From NCBI GenBank assembly GCA_016720905.1, contig JADKJT010000007.1:62001-126000 (forward strand): a stretch of 64,000 bases of DNA, written 5' to 3'. Under the pieces are notes generated by a model, which was given only the letters and a program-made list of their open reading frames with translations, ran no database searches and was not told the DNA's origin. This DNA is from Gemmatimonadaceae bacterium (GTDB lineage Bacteria; Gemmatimonadota; Gemmatimonadetes; Gemmatimonadales; Gemmatimonadaceae). Made by a program: the position numbers and the translations under genes. Positions 47,749 to 58,265 of this stretch are shown piece after piece; the first letter of the stretch is position 1; every line of letters begins with the position of its first letter.

Positions 47749-50023
47749 TCAAAGCAGCGTCACCGGATCCCTATCAACCACCAGCCGCAGCTCCGCGTGC
47801 TTCGGCACCGGACACCGTTCGGCGATGTAGCGGGCCAGTCGCGTCATCGCACCGGTGCGCGAGGACTTGATGAGCAGATGCCAGCGCCAGCGATCCTTGA
47901 TCCGATCGATGGGACATGGGGCCGGTCCCACCAGCACGACATCACGCAGACCCGCGCGCGCCACCAGTGTCGTGATCCACTGTGTGGCCGCCAACATGGC
48001 CTCGGCCGTCGCGGCCTGCTCCACGCCGCTGACCACCACGTTCGCCAGCGACACGAACGGCGGGTACGTCGGCAGCCGGCGGTGGCTCAACTCCTCCTGC
48101 ACGAACGAAAGGAAGTCATGCGTGACGGCGTGACGCACCGCATGATGCGTGGGGAGCCGCGTCTGGATGTACACATCGCCGCCCTTGGGTCCACGGCCCG
48201 CGCGCCCTGCGACCTGGCTCAGCAACTGAAATGTTCGCTCGGCCGATCGGAAATCCGGCATGTTCAGCCCGGTATCGGCGTCGATCACGCCAACCAAGGT
48301 GACATTGGGGAAGTCGAGTCCCTTGGCGATCATTTGCGTGCCGAGCAGGATATCGATTTCGCCGCTCGCCACCCGATCCAGAATCGCCGTGTGGGCCCAC
48401 TTCCCGCTGGTGGTATCAACGTCCATGCGCGCCAGTCGCGCTTCCGGAAACCGGTCAGCGACCAATCGCTCAACCTGTTGCGTGCCAAGTCCGCGGCGCT
48501 GCAGTGCGTCCTCCCCGCAGGCGGGACACCGTGCGGGTACCATCGCCTGATGCTGGCAATAGTGACAGATCAGCGATTCGGGCACGCGATGATACGTGAG
48601 CGATATGCTGCAGTGCGGGCACACCTGCACATCACCGCAGGCGTGGCACTGCACGTACGCCGCATAGCCGCGTCGATTCAGCAGCAACAGGCTCTGCTCC
48701 CCACGCACCAGTCGCGACTCGATGGCGGCACTCAGCACCGGACTGAGCACGCCCATCGATGGATCGAATGGCGCATGGGGTATCCTGGCGGCCACCGCGT
48801 CGCGCATGACCACCCGCAAGTCGACCACCTGCACCGGCGGCAACTGCGCACCGCCGGCACGATCGGGCAGTGACAGGCGAATGGCCTGCCCGCGCTCCGC
48901 GCGTTCCCAGCTCTCCAGACTCGGGGTGGCGCTTCCCAGCACCACTATTGCGCCTTCGGCGCGCGCGCACAATCGCCGCTTCGCGCGCATGATAGCGCGG
49001 CGTCTCCGATTGCTTGTAGCTGGACTCGTGCTCCTCGTCGACAATGACCACGCCCACCTGCGACAGTGGCGCGAACAGCGCCGATCGCGCCCCTACCGCA
49101 ATGCGACGCTCGCCGCGTCGCAGTGATTGCCAGGCGTCGTGCCGTTCCCCGTCGCTCAGTCCGGAGTGCAGCACCGCAACCGCGTCGCCGAACGCGCCGC
49201 GAAAACGATCCACCGTCTGCGAGGTCAGGGCGATCTCCGGCACCAGCACGATCGCCGTGCGCCCCGGTTGCGCGAGGACCGCACGCAGCACTTCGATGTA
49301 CACCAGCGTCTTGCCGCTGCCGGTGATGCCGTGGAGCAGAAACGTCTGACCGGGCGCGCCGCTGAGTATGGCGTTCACGACCGCGCGTTGTGCTGCCGAC
49401 GGCGTCGCAGGGGGTGCCACGCCGGCGCGATCGGCAAAGGGATCACGCGCGACCGATTCGTCGCGCACCTCGATCAGTCCGCGCTTGATCATCGCGGCCA
49501 CGACACCCGCGCTGCAGTTCGCCTGCTGGCGCAGGGTTTCCACCACAGCCACACCGCCTTGCGCTTCCAGCAGTTCGTACACGACCCGCTGTTGCTTCGC
49601 GCGGGCGAACGTGGTCTCGCGTTGCAACAGCGAGGGCAATTCCAGCGCAATGCACGCCACCCGCCGGCGCTTTGGGGCCGAGTCCACGCCGCGCGACGTG
49701 GTGAGCGATGCGGGCAACATGGCGCGCAGTGTCATGCCAATGGGCGCCGCGTACCACTCGGCAATCCAGCGACCAGTATCCAGCAACGCGGGAGGAATTG
49801 CCGGCTCGCTATCGAGCACCGAATGAATCGCCTTGAGCGTAACACCCTCTGGGGGCACAGCGGGTCCCAGACAAATGCCGACTTCGCGACGTGCCCGGAA
49901 GGGCACCAGCAAACGGCTTCCCGCAGGGATCGGCATGGCGATCCCTTCAGGCACGAGGTACGTGAACGTCCGGAAGAGCGGAACCGGAAGCGCCACCTCG
50001 ACACACCGGGTGGTCGCGGTCAT
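47749..50023 (-). CDS. priA: Primosomal replication helicase PriA, frameshifted
   Basis: PriA restarts stalled replication forks. The N-terminal half (from ATG 50023) has the 3'-DNA-binding domain, Walker A in LLHGITGSGKTLVYIEVL, VDEEHESSYKQSETPRYHAR (DEEH box). From about 48975 the rest is read in another frame: VVLGSATPSLESW, the zinc-binding cysteines CHACGDVQVCPHCSISLTYH and CHYCQHQAMVPARCPACGED, LLGTQMIAKGLDFPNVTLVG, SQVAGRAGRGPKGGDVYIQT. The break lies in an alternating CG run where two bases appear missing. PriA is usually essential-like, so a sequence error is the simpler view. Total length is normal (about 758). Confidence 0.9.
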
Positions 50024-50036
50024 GACCGGTGCGCGG

Positions 50037-51071
50037 TTACCGGCGTTGCACGCCGAGTCCCGGCGCCGTACCCAACGTGATCTGCCCGGATGGGATGGCG
50101 GGACCCACGAACGGATCGTCGGCCAACAGCGCCGCACCATCAAGGTCGGCGTCGTCCAGCAATGGTGAGAAGTGGGCCGCCGCCGCAATCCCCAGGGTGG
50201 TCTCCACCATGCAGCCGCACATCACCCGCATCCCGTGCGCGCGGGCCACCGCAATCATGCGCATGGCTTCGCGCAAGGAACCGCACTTGGCAAGCTTGAT
50301 GTTCACGCCGTCCACGACGCCGTGCAATTTGGGAATGTCCGTGGCCACCAGGCACGATTCGTCGGCGATGACATCGATCGGCGAACGCTCGCGCACGAAT
50401 CGCAGCCCGTCGAGGTCGTGCGGCGGCAACGGTTGCTCCAGCATGTCGACACCGTGCGCGGTGAGCACATCCAGCATGGCCAATGCGCGTTTGGTCGTCC
50501 AGGCCGCATTGGCATCAACCCGTAGCGTGGCGGCCGGTGCCTCTTCACGGACCACACGCACGATATCGGCGTCGCGCGGCGTGCCAAGCTTGATCTTGAG
50601 AATCGGATATGCGGCCGCCTCTCGAACGCGGGCGCGCAACGTCGCCTCGTCGGGCGCGATCCCGATGGTAAAGCTCGAGCGCGGCGTTGACGCGCCGTCC
50701 AGCCCCCAGAGCTTCCACAACGGCACCCCCAGACGCTTGGCCGCCAGATCGTGCAACGCCGCGCTGATCGCGCACCGGGCGGCCGCGTTCCATCGCAACA
50801 CCTTCTCCAGTTCACGCTCAATCGCGTCAATCGACCAGGCATCGGCCTGCGCCATTACCGGGGCAAATCGCGCCAGCGCAGTCATCACGCTATCCGCCGT
50901 TTCGCCATAGAAACGGCTCGGCGCCGCTTCACCCCAGCCTTCCAGTCCGTCGTCCGCGCTCTGCGCATCGCGCACCCGCACCCAGACCACCTGGAATTCG
51001 CTGGTGCCGCCGCGCGCGATGACAAACGGGTGACGGGTGTGGACCGTGAGAATCTCCGCCTGAAGCTGCAC
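50037..51071 (-). CDS. Dipeptide epimerase (L-Ala-D/L-Glu epimerase type, enolase superfamily)
   Basis: An enolase-superfamily enzyme of the muconate-lactonising subgroup. Seen: SSFTIGIAPDE, LKIKLG (catalytic KxK), TLRVDANAAW (metal Asp), EQPLPPHDLDGL (metal Glu), VIADES (metal Asp region), VNIKLAKCGSL (catalytic Lys) and the GCMVETTLG segment. It interconverts L-Ala-D-Glu and L-Ala-L-Glu, a step in murein peptide use, fitting the window's recycling genes. GTG 51071 starts 11 bp after the kinase gene stop. The longer frame overlaps that gene. Confidence 0.88.
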   Translation of the reverse strand: MQLQAEILTVHTRHPFVIARGGTSEFQVVWVRVRDAQSADDGLEGWGEAAPSRFYGETADSVMTALARFAPVMAQADAWSIDAIERELEKVLRWNAAARCAISAALHDLAAKRLGVPLWKLWGLDGASTPRSSFTIGIAPDEATLRARVREAAAYPILKIKLGTPRDADIVRVVREEAPAATLRVDANAAWTTKRALAMLDVLTAHGVDMLEQPLPPHDLDGLRFVRERSPIDVIADESCLVATDIPKLHGVVDGVNIKLAKCGSLREAMRMIAVARAHGMRVMCGCMVETTLGIAAAAHFSPLLDDADLDGAALLADDPFVGPAIPSGQITLGTAPGLGVQRR

Positions 51072-51081
51072 GATGGTCGAC

Positions 51082-52083
<1,002 letters not shown>

Positions 52084-52116
52084 CGATGCGAGGTTCGAGT
52101 GAGATCGGCGAACGGA

Positions 52117-53115
52117 CTAGAACAGGCGTCGGCGACGCAGGAAGTATAGCAGGGCGAGTCCCAGTCCCAGCTGCACCACCAGCAGCAGCCAGAATCCGTG
52201 CGGCCAACCCATCAGTGGAATCCTGGCGAAGTTCATGCCCCACATGCCGCTCACCACGACAAACGGGAGTGACATGGTGGCCACCAGCGACAGGCCTTTC
52301 GTGCTCGAGGCGAGCCGATTCGATACCTGCGTGAGATAGGAGTCCATCGTGCTGCTCAGCAGTTCCCGATAAGTGTCCAGCGAGTCGTTGATGCGCATGA
52401 CGTGATCATAGATGTCGCGAAAATAGATCTGGACATCGGGTGTCAACAGCGTGCTCGGCCGGTTCGTCAGGATATTCATCACTTCGCGCGACGGCTGCAG
52501 ATACCGGCGCAACGACAGCACCAGGCGCTTGACCGTGAAGATGTCGCGCAGCGCCGTCTCGTCGAATGACGCGAACACCCGCTCCTCCAATCCGTCGATG
52601 AACTCGTCGATCTGGTGCATGACCGGGAAGAAACTGTCGATCGTCTCATCGAGAATCGCGTGCAGCGCGCGCTCAACACCGCGCGACAGCAACTCGGGCG
52701 ATCGCCGCATCGCCTCGGAGACGCGCTCAATGGACGGCATGGGGCCTGAATGTACCGTCACCAGGAAGTGCGGTCCCAGGAAACAGTACAGGTCCTTGGT
52801 CTCCAGATCGTACGGGTCCTCGGTGCTCTCGGCCAACCCCACGCCACGAATGACGATGAACAGGAAATCGGAGTACTCCTCCAATTTCACGCGCGAGTGC
52901 GGGTTGAGCGTGTCCTCAATCGCCAGTGGATGGAACCGAAACACCTTCTCCAGCAACGCGTGCTGAGACCGTACCGTCGAGTCGATGTCCACCCACAGCG
53001 GCCCACCATCCGCCATCAATTGCGCCAGCTCGCGCGGATGGCAGTCCAGCACATCGGCGCCGTCCTTCGAGCGGTAGATCGTGCGCGGTGGCGCGTCCTG
53101 AACCGGAAGAGTCAT
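52117..53115 (-). CDS. corA: Magnesium/cobalt transport protein CorA
   Basis: A 332-residue CorA-type channel: a cytoplasmic funnel (DWIDS-like LWVDIDSTVRSQHALLEKVF, HPLAIEDTLNPHSRVKLEEY) and two C-terminal membrane helices. The signature GMN motif is in SGMWGMNFARIPLMGWPHGF, and the helix LLLVVQLGLGLALLYFL is followed by a basic tail (RRRRLF). Works as a pentamer for Mg2+ (or Co2+/Ni2+) entry. The next gene starts 33 bp downstream. Confidence 0.95.
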   Translation of the reverse strand: MTLPVQDAPPRTIYRSKDGADVLDCHPRELAQLMADGGPLWVDIDSTVRSQHALLEKVFRFHPLAIEDTLNPHSRVKLEEYSDFLFIVIRGVGLAESTEDPYDLETKDLYCFLGPHFLVTVHSGPMPSIERVSEAMRRSPELLSRGVERALHAILDETIDSFFPVMHQIDEFIDGLEERVFASFDETALRDIFTVKRLVLSLRRYLQPSREVMNILTNRPSTLLTPDVQIYFRDIYDHVMRINDSLDTYRELLSSTMDSYLTQVSNRLASSTKGLSLVATMSLPFVVVSGMWGMNFARIPLMGWPHGFWLLLVVQLGLGLALLYFLRRRRLF

Positions 53116-53143
53116 GTGGAGGAAGTTACGTGCCGCGCCACTA

Positions 53144-54073
53144 TCAGGCCAACGCGGCCAGATGCGTCAGGACGGCCTGTGCGACGGGGTCCGGTGCGTA
53201 ACCGCCCTCGAGCGCGCTCACCAACCGGCCGCCACACCATAGATCTGCGCGGGCCACCAGGGCGCGAGTGAGCGCATCGATGTCCCCCAACGACAGCGTA
53301 AAGCCACCCAACGGGTCGTCGGCCAGACTGTCAAAACCGGCGCTGAGCAACACGAGGTCGGGCGTAAACCCGACCGTCGCGGCATCGACCGCGTCCAGCA
53401 GCGCGCCAACGTAGCGCACTGACGGTAGCCCGGCCGCCAGCGGGACATTCCAGATGGTGCCGAGCGGACCGCGATCATCGGCGCTCCCGGTGCCTGGGTA
53501 CCATGGCCACTGGTGCATCGACACGAAACGAATTCGCGGGTCATGCTCCACCAGCGCCTGAGTCCCGTTGCCGTGATGGACGTCCCAATCCACAATGAGC
53601 ACCCGCTCGCAGTGGTGTCGGGTCAGGGCGTAGTGTGCCGCTATGGCCACGTTGCCGAAGACGCAGAATCCCATCGCACGGTCGCGCAACGCGTGGTGTC
53701 CGGGAGGCCGCACCGCCGAAAAGCTGCGAACGGCCCGACCGTCGAAGGCCATGTCGACGCCGTCGAGTACGCACCCCACGCTCGCCGTCGCTGCATCCCA
53801 CGATCCCTCGGACACCACCGTATCCGGACCGAGCGTGCCGCCACCGGCCGTCACGAGCGCGGCGACCTGATCGATGTAGGCCAGGTCATGCACCAACAGC
53901 AACTCCTCGCGCGTGGCGTGACGCCCCTCGAGATGCTGCAGCCGCTCGAACAGCGCGGGTTCATGGCGCAACGCGCGCGGAATCGCCCGCAGACGACCGA
54001 CATGTTCGGGATGTCCCCATCCGGTATCGTGTCGGCCGCAATCGGAATGCGAGATGAAGGCCACCTTGGTCAT
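53144..54073 (-). CDS. Histone-deacetylase-superfamily hydrolase (acetoin utilisation/deacetylase type)
   Basis: The class II HDAC-like fold is clear: GHPEHVGRLRAIPRAL, FSAVRPPGHHALRDRAMGFC (active His pair), LIVDWDVHHGNGTQALVEHD (zinc Asp and His), VSMHQWPWYPGTGSADDRG, LLSAGFDSLADDPLGG (zinc Asp) and SALEGGYAPD. Bacterial members deacetylate proteins, polyamines or other acylated amines. ATG 54073 (MTKVAFISHSD) is the fold start; the longer frame is antisense-derived. The substrate is unknown. Confidence 0.92.
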   Translation of the reverse strand: MTKVAFISHSDCGRHDTGWGHPEHVGRLRAIPRALRHEPALFERLQHLEGRHATREELLLVHDLAYIDQVAALVTAGGGTLGPDTVVSEGSWDAATASVGCVLDGVDMAFDGRAVRSFSAVRPPGHHALRDRAMGFCVFGNVAIAAHYALTRHHCERVLIVDWDVHHGNGTQALVEHDPRIRFVSMHQWPWYPGTGSADDRGPLGTIWNVPLAAGLPSVRYVGALLDAVDAATVGFTPDLVLLSAGFDSLADDPLGGFTLSLGDIDALTRALVARADLWCGGRLVSALEGGYAPDPVAQAVLTHLAALA

Positions 54074-54110
54074 GCACAAACGTCCGAAAGCGTGAAAGGA
54101 CTCATGGGGT

Positions 54111-55517
54111 TCACGGAGCACCGCGCAGTCGCCGCATGGCCCACTCGGCCAGCATGGCGCTGCAGGCGATGGCGAACAATAGCCATTCACGCCCCCCGGC
54201 ACGTCCACGGCCCTCGGTGGGCGGGGCGAGCCTCGTGGTCGACGCGCCAATACGCGCGACGAGATCCGCGACGGGTGCGGCATCGCCGGGCCACCGCGCC
54301 GCCGAGGATGTTGTCCCGCTCGTCGTGTCGGCCTCGACGGACTCACTCGGCGGCGTCCACGTCACCGCGCTCAGGAGATCATTCCACCATCGCCGATGTG
54401 CATCAGCCGCACCATCAGTCCCCTCCATGCGCCAGTGCCAGGTGGATCGGTACCCACTGACCAGCACCCGACCAACCCCGCGGCGCGCGGCAACGACCAT
54501 GGCGTCCCGATCTTCCCGCTCCAGCACGACCGATGCGGAATCGGCACGCAGGCGCAGCGCCGACAATCCACGCCGCGGCTGATCCGTGAGCAGCGCACCG
54601 GCCACGACGGCGCGATCATCCATCGCGTGTGCCGGAAGCAGCGATACCAGCCGTGGATCACGCACGGCGTCTCCAGCGATCACCACGCCGCCACCCTGCT
54701 CCAGAAAGCGACGCACGTCGCCCGTTCGCGCGAGGCCGCTGTCCAGCACCACCGCGACGGAATAGCGCGTCGTATCGAGAATCCCTGGCGCGCCGATCGT
54801 GACACGTGATGTCGGCGAGAGCAGCAGCGTGGCATCAACCAGCCATCCCATCTCCTCCAGTGCCGCGATGACGAACTTCGACTCCCAGCCGGTCTGCGCC
54901 ATCAGCAGCACACGACGCACTGTCACCGGAGCGGGCAGCGGCATGCTCGCGGTGACCAGCGCGTGGCCGTCACGCTCTATCGCGATCCGCACCGGACCCT
55001 GCAGGCGCGTGGCACGAATGCGCAACGGAAGCGATGACGGTGACACCGAATCCAGCAAACCCGCCGCGTCACGCGCCGTCATCGCCAACGCGGTTCCCTG
55101 GCCAGTCAGTGACGCCTGCGCAGCGATGACGGTCGTCGCATGGGGCGCTGGCACGTGACTGACATCCAGCGCAAGGGCGCCGACACCCAGCGAATCGCTC
55201 CAGGCAACCGGCAGGCCAGCCCGCACGGCCGACCCCAGCACCGCTCGCACGCTTGCTGATGGAACGACGGATAGCGACAGCGACACGGCTGGCCACCGGC
55301 GTGAGTCCGACGCAGCGGCGCTGCGGGCCACCAACGTGCCCAGGGTTCGCGCAATGGCCACCGCGGAATCCGCATTGCGCTCATCGACGCGCAACCCTTC
55401 CACGCGTGGCGGTGTGTGGTCGGCGGGTCCGATCGCCTGCGCCACCGCCAGCAGCATGGCAAGCGTCAACGCCACGATGCCGACCGCACGTGCTGCGCGT
55501 TCGCCGATTGGCGTCAT
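54111..55517 (-). CDS. Membrane protein of the MoxR/DUF4159 cluster, function unknown
   Basis: About 468 residues with an N-terminal helix (AVGIVALTLAMLLAVAQAIG) and a C-terminal helix (REWLLFAIACSAMLAEWAM). The domain between resembles glutamine-amidotransferase-like Rossmann proteins found in BatA-type clusters (RVLLMAQTGWESKFVIAALE, DVRRFLEQGGGVVIAGDA, RRGVGRVLVSGYRSTWHWRM). The active-site Cys expected for amidotransferase activity was not seen. ATG 55517 follows the DUF4159 gene closely; 55547 is an alternative start. Confidence 0.65.
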   Translation of the reverse strand: MTPIGERAARAVGIVALTLAMLLAVAQAIGPADHTPPRVEGLRVDERNADSAVAIARTLGTLVARSAAASDSRRWPAVSLSLSVVPSASVRAVLGSAVRAGLPVAWSDSLGVGALALDVSHVPAPHATTVIAAQASLTGQGTALAMTARDAAGLLDSVSPSSLPLRIRATRLQGPVRIAIERDGHALVTASMPLPAPVTVRRVLLMAQTGWESKFVIAALEEMGWLVDATLLLSPTSRVTIGAPGILDTTRYSVAVVLDSGLARTGDVRRFLEQGGGVVIAGDAVRDPRLVSLLPAHAMDDRAVVAGALLTDQPRRGLSALRLRADSASVVLEREDRDAMVVAARRGVGRVLVSGYRSTWHWRMEGTDGAADAHRRWWNDLLSAVTWTPPSESVEADTTSGTTSSAARWPGDAAPVADLVARIGASTTRLAPPTEGRGRAGGREWLLFAIACSAMLAEWAMRRLRGAP

Positions 55518-55530
55518 CACGAGGCGCCCG

Positions 55531-56157
55531 TCATCGCGTGAGCGCATAGACGACGATGTTCACCGCGAACTTGGTGTTGTCGACCGACAGGAAACGCTTG
55601 TTGTCCGGGTGATAGCTCCATTCCGAGCTGTAGTCCTTGCTGCTGTACAGCACCGCGAGACGTCCGTCCAGCAGCACCGCATCCAGTTGTTCGTGCACAA
55701 GGTTGTCGCCCCATCCATTCATCTCATGCGACGTCGTGGGCGGCCCGTTCTCGAACACGAAAAATGCGCGGTACAGCGCATGGGAGTTCGGAAGCGGGGC
55801 GAGTTTCCCCGCGACGCGGGAAATCTCTTCGCGCACGGTCTTGTGGAACGCGCCATCGACGTCATGGTTGTGGTCGTCGACAAACAGCATCCCGCCGCGT
55901 TGCAGATAGCGTCGCAGCACATCGGCTTCGCGTACCGTGAAGCGCACTGGAAGATGTCCGGTGAGAAACAACAGCGGATACTGAAACGCCGCCTCCGACG
56001 CCAACGCCACGACCGCACCCTGCGGCGCCACCGGAATCGCAGTATGACGCGCGATCGCGTCTATGACGTTGGCCGGGACCATCGGTGCGGAGTCCCAGTC
56101 ACCGGACTCGTATTGCGCGGTGGCGAAGACGAACGGTTCCGGCGCCGGCGGGGTCAC
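55531..56157 (-). CDS. DUF4159 domain protein
   Basis: 208 residues: FVFATAQYESGDWDSAPMVP, LTGHLPVRFTVREADVLRRY, LQRGGMLFVDDHNHDVDGAF and HALYRAFFVFENGPPTTSHE are typical of DUF4159, a Rossmann-like family near BatA/MoxR operons. Function unknown. GTG 56157 overlaps the stop of the upstream gene as GTGA, fixing coupled translation. Confidence 0.85.
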   Translation of the reverse strand: MTPPAPEPFVFATAQYESGDWDSAPMVPANVIDAIARHTAIPVAPQGAVVALASEAAFQYPLLFLTGHLPVRFTVREADVLRRYLQRGGMLFVDDHNHDVDGAFHKTVREEISRVAGKLAPLPNSHALYRAFFVFENGPPTTSHEMNGWGDNLVHEQLDAVLLDGRLAVLYSSKDYSSEWSYHPDNKRFLSVDNTKFAVNIVVYALTR

Positions 56158-58265
56158 GGCGGCCCCCCGCGCGACCACGGCACCGCTGGAATACGGACGA
56201 CGCCGCCAAGAACGCGTCGGGCCCGCCGAAACGGCTCGGTGACATCGGCCCCCGGTGTGCTCGCGAACGCCTCGATCAGCGAGGTCAATGCCTGCGCAAA
56301 CGCCGGCGCGTCGGCCAACGACTCAAGCCGCAACACGGCCAGCGAATCGCGCGCCGCCGCCGCATCGGTCACGGCCAGCAACGCGGCGGCCAGCAGTCGC
56401 GCCTCCCGCAGCGCGAGGCGTTCCGGCAGGGCGGTCCGTGCGGCGCGCCGTTCGGGCGCGCTGCGCTCCGTGCCGGTCAGTCGGACTTTCGCGATATCCA
56501 CGATGACCGTTGGCGGCCGACCGCGCAGATACAATCGTGATGCCGCGCGTGCGCGCTCGATCGCTTCGAGCGCGATGCGCATGAAGGGGATCGCCGTCCG
56601 CAGCTCTCCCTGCTCCAGCGCTCGACCAGCGTCCCACATGGCGTTGTAGGCTTCCAACAGCGGCTTGTTGATCGCGATGACCGGTGCGTCGTCGCCCTCC
56701 TCCAGCATGCCCTGCGCGTTGACACCGGACAACGCCAATTTCCCCCCGATCGCTTCCACGCCGTGATCGTGACCATCGCCGGCGAAGTGCGAGTGTTCGC
56801 CACCCTCGTCGCCGGTCAGTCGCTGGAATACGGCGTCACCCACCGCCTGACGCAGCCGTGCCTGATCGCGCGCCAGTCGCCCCGATTCATCACGCACGAC
56901 GGCCACGGTGAGTCGGGGGCGACGCTGTTCCAGTTTCTCGGTCAACATCAGCAGCATGCGCTGGCTGAGCAGCGACTTGTCCACGTCCGGTGGCGGCGCG
57001 GGCTCAACTGCGACCGAATCGTATTCGGAGGCGCGCGCAATGCGAAAGGCGCGCGTTTCGCTCGCACCCGCCTCGCGATCGGCCGTCGGATGCCGGTCGC
57101 GAGCAACAGCGCGCACATGGACCACATCGCCGGGGCCCAGTTGCAGCGCGCGCAGATCGAGCGATGCCCGCAGCACGGCATCGCGCTGCCCGCTCATCGC
57201 GCGTCCGCCCACCTGCACGGCCCGCACCGTGAAACGTTCACCATCGCCCGAACTGATCACGACGTCGAAGGACGCACGCGCCAGGCCGATGTCGTCATGC
57301 ACCGAGGCCTCAAGGGGCAGCACCCCGTCGGCGCGTCGCAGGACGCTATCGCGCGCGGGCGCCGACAGCTGCACGCGCGGAATCGAGTCGCCCACACCCT
57401 CCACCAACAGGAGTCTCGCGAATCGGTCGCGCGAGACGCGCAGCTCCAAGGGACCGTCGGTGGCAACCGCACGACTCCGCCATCCGTTCGACAGCGCCTC
57501 CAGCTCCTCGACCCGCGGACGCCCACTGGAGTCGGCGAGCACCCGCGACCGCACGCTGTCGGGCATCGCATCGCGCCCACGCAGTTCGATGCGCGTTCCG
57601 CTCAACGCGCGCACCGAAACGACATCGCCCAGGTCGCGCGCGGACAATCCGGTGTAGGCGGGTGGGGTCACGCGCACATGCCATGCGCCGATCGGCTGAT
57701 CGCGCCGACCCGTCGCCACCGCAGTGCTCCGCCCGGCACCAATGCGTTGGACTTCGGCGGCGGGGCGCGTGGCCAGCCACAGCCCACTCGCGACGCCGCC
57801 GAGGAATAGCAGCGGCCCGGCCAACTGCGCCCGAGCCAGCAACGGCAGTCGACTATTGGCCGACGCGATCGCGGCGCGCGATGCGGCCCCGACTGATTGC
57901 GAGAGCAACGCCGACGGCGAGGCCCCGGTGACCGACTGCTCCACCCAGGTAACCAACGCATAGCCGCTGCCCTGATGCTCCTCAATCCAGAGCGCCGCGC
58001 GCAGCAACGACACCGTACCGCGTTGACGCACGACAATGATGCCAAACGCGACGGCTGCCAGAAACGACACCGTGCCAATGATCCCGGCGTCGAGACGGCC
58101 GCGCCCGAGAAGATGCAGGATCAGCCACGTCGCGAAACCCACGCCCGCTGACTGCAGGACGCACCGTGTCCACACGATCCGCGACAGACGCCGTCGCACG
58201 CCAGCAACAGCCGCCAGCACCGGATCGCGCGCGGCGCGCATCGTCGACAGATCGATCGTCGTCAT
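56154..58265 (-). CDS. DUF4175-like large membrane protein
   Basis: 703 residues: two N-terminal helices (CVLQSAGVGFATWLILHLLG; IIGTVSFLAAVAFGIIVV), a third near 155-175 (LAGPLLFLGGVASGLWLA). A large soluble region with Ig-like strands follows (WHVRVTPPAYTGLSARDLGD, GVLPLEASVHDDIGLARASF) and then a helical C-terminus. This is the architecture of DUF4175/DUF4129-neighbour proteins in MoxR-type clusters. Role unknown. ATG 58265 overlaps the BatA-like stop (ATGA). The longer frame to 58352 is not supported. Confidence 0.7.
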   Translation of the reverse strand: MTTIDLSTMRAARDPVLAAVAGVRRRLSRIVWTRCVLQSAGVGFATWLILHLLGRGRLDAGIIGTVSFLAAVAFGIIVVRQRGTVSLLRAALWIEEHQGSGYALVTWVEQSVTGASPSALLSQSVGAASRAAIASANSRLPLLARAQLAGPLLFLGGVASGLWLATRPAAEVQRIGAGRSTAVATGRRDQPIGAWHVRVTPPAYTGLSARDLGDVVSVRALSGTRIELRGRDAMPDSVRSRVLADSSGRPRVEELEALSNGWRSRAVATDGPLELRVSRDRFARLLLVEGVGDSIPRVQLSAPARDSVLRRADGVLPLEASVHDDIGLARASFDVVISSGDGERFTVRAVQVGGRAMSGQRDAVLRASLDLRALQLGPGDVVHVRAVARDRHPTADREAGASETRAFRIARASEYDSVAVEPAPPPDVDKSLLSQRMLLMLTEKLEQRRPRLTVAVVRDESGRLARDQARLRQAVGDAVFQRLTGDEGGEHSHFAGDGHDHGVEAIGGKLALSGVNAQGMLEEGDDAPVIAINKPLLEAYNAMWDAGRALEQGELRTAIPFMRIALEAIERARAASRLYLRGRPPTVIVDIAKVRLTGTERSAPERRAARTALPERLALREARLLAAALLAVTDAAAARDSLAVLRLESLADAPAFAQALTSLIEAFASTPGADVTEPFRRARRVLGGVVRIPAVPWSRGGPP

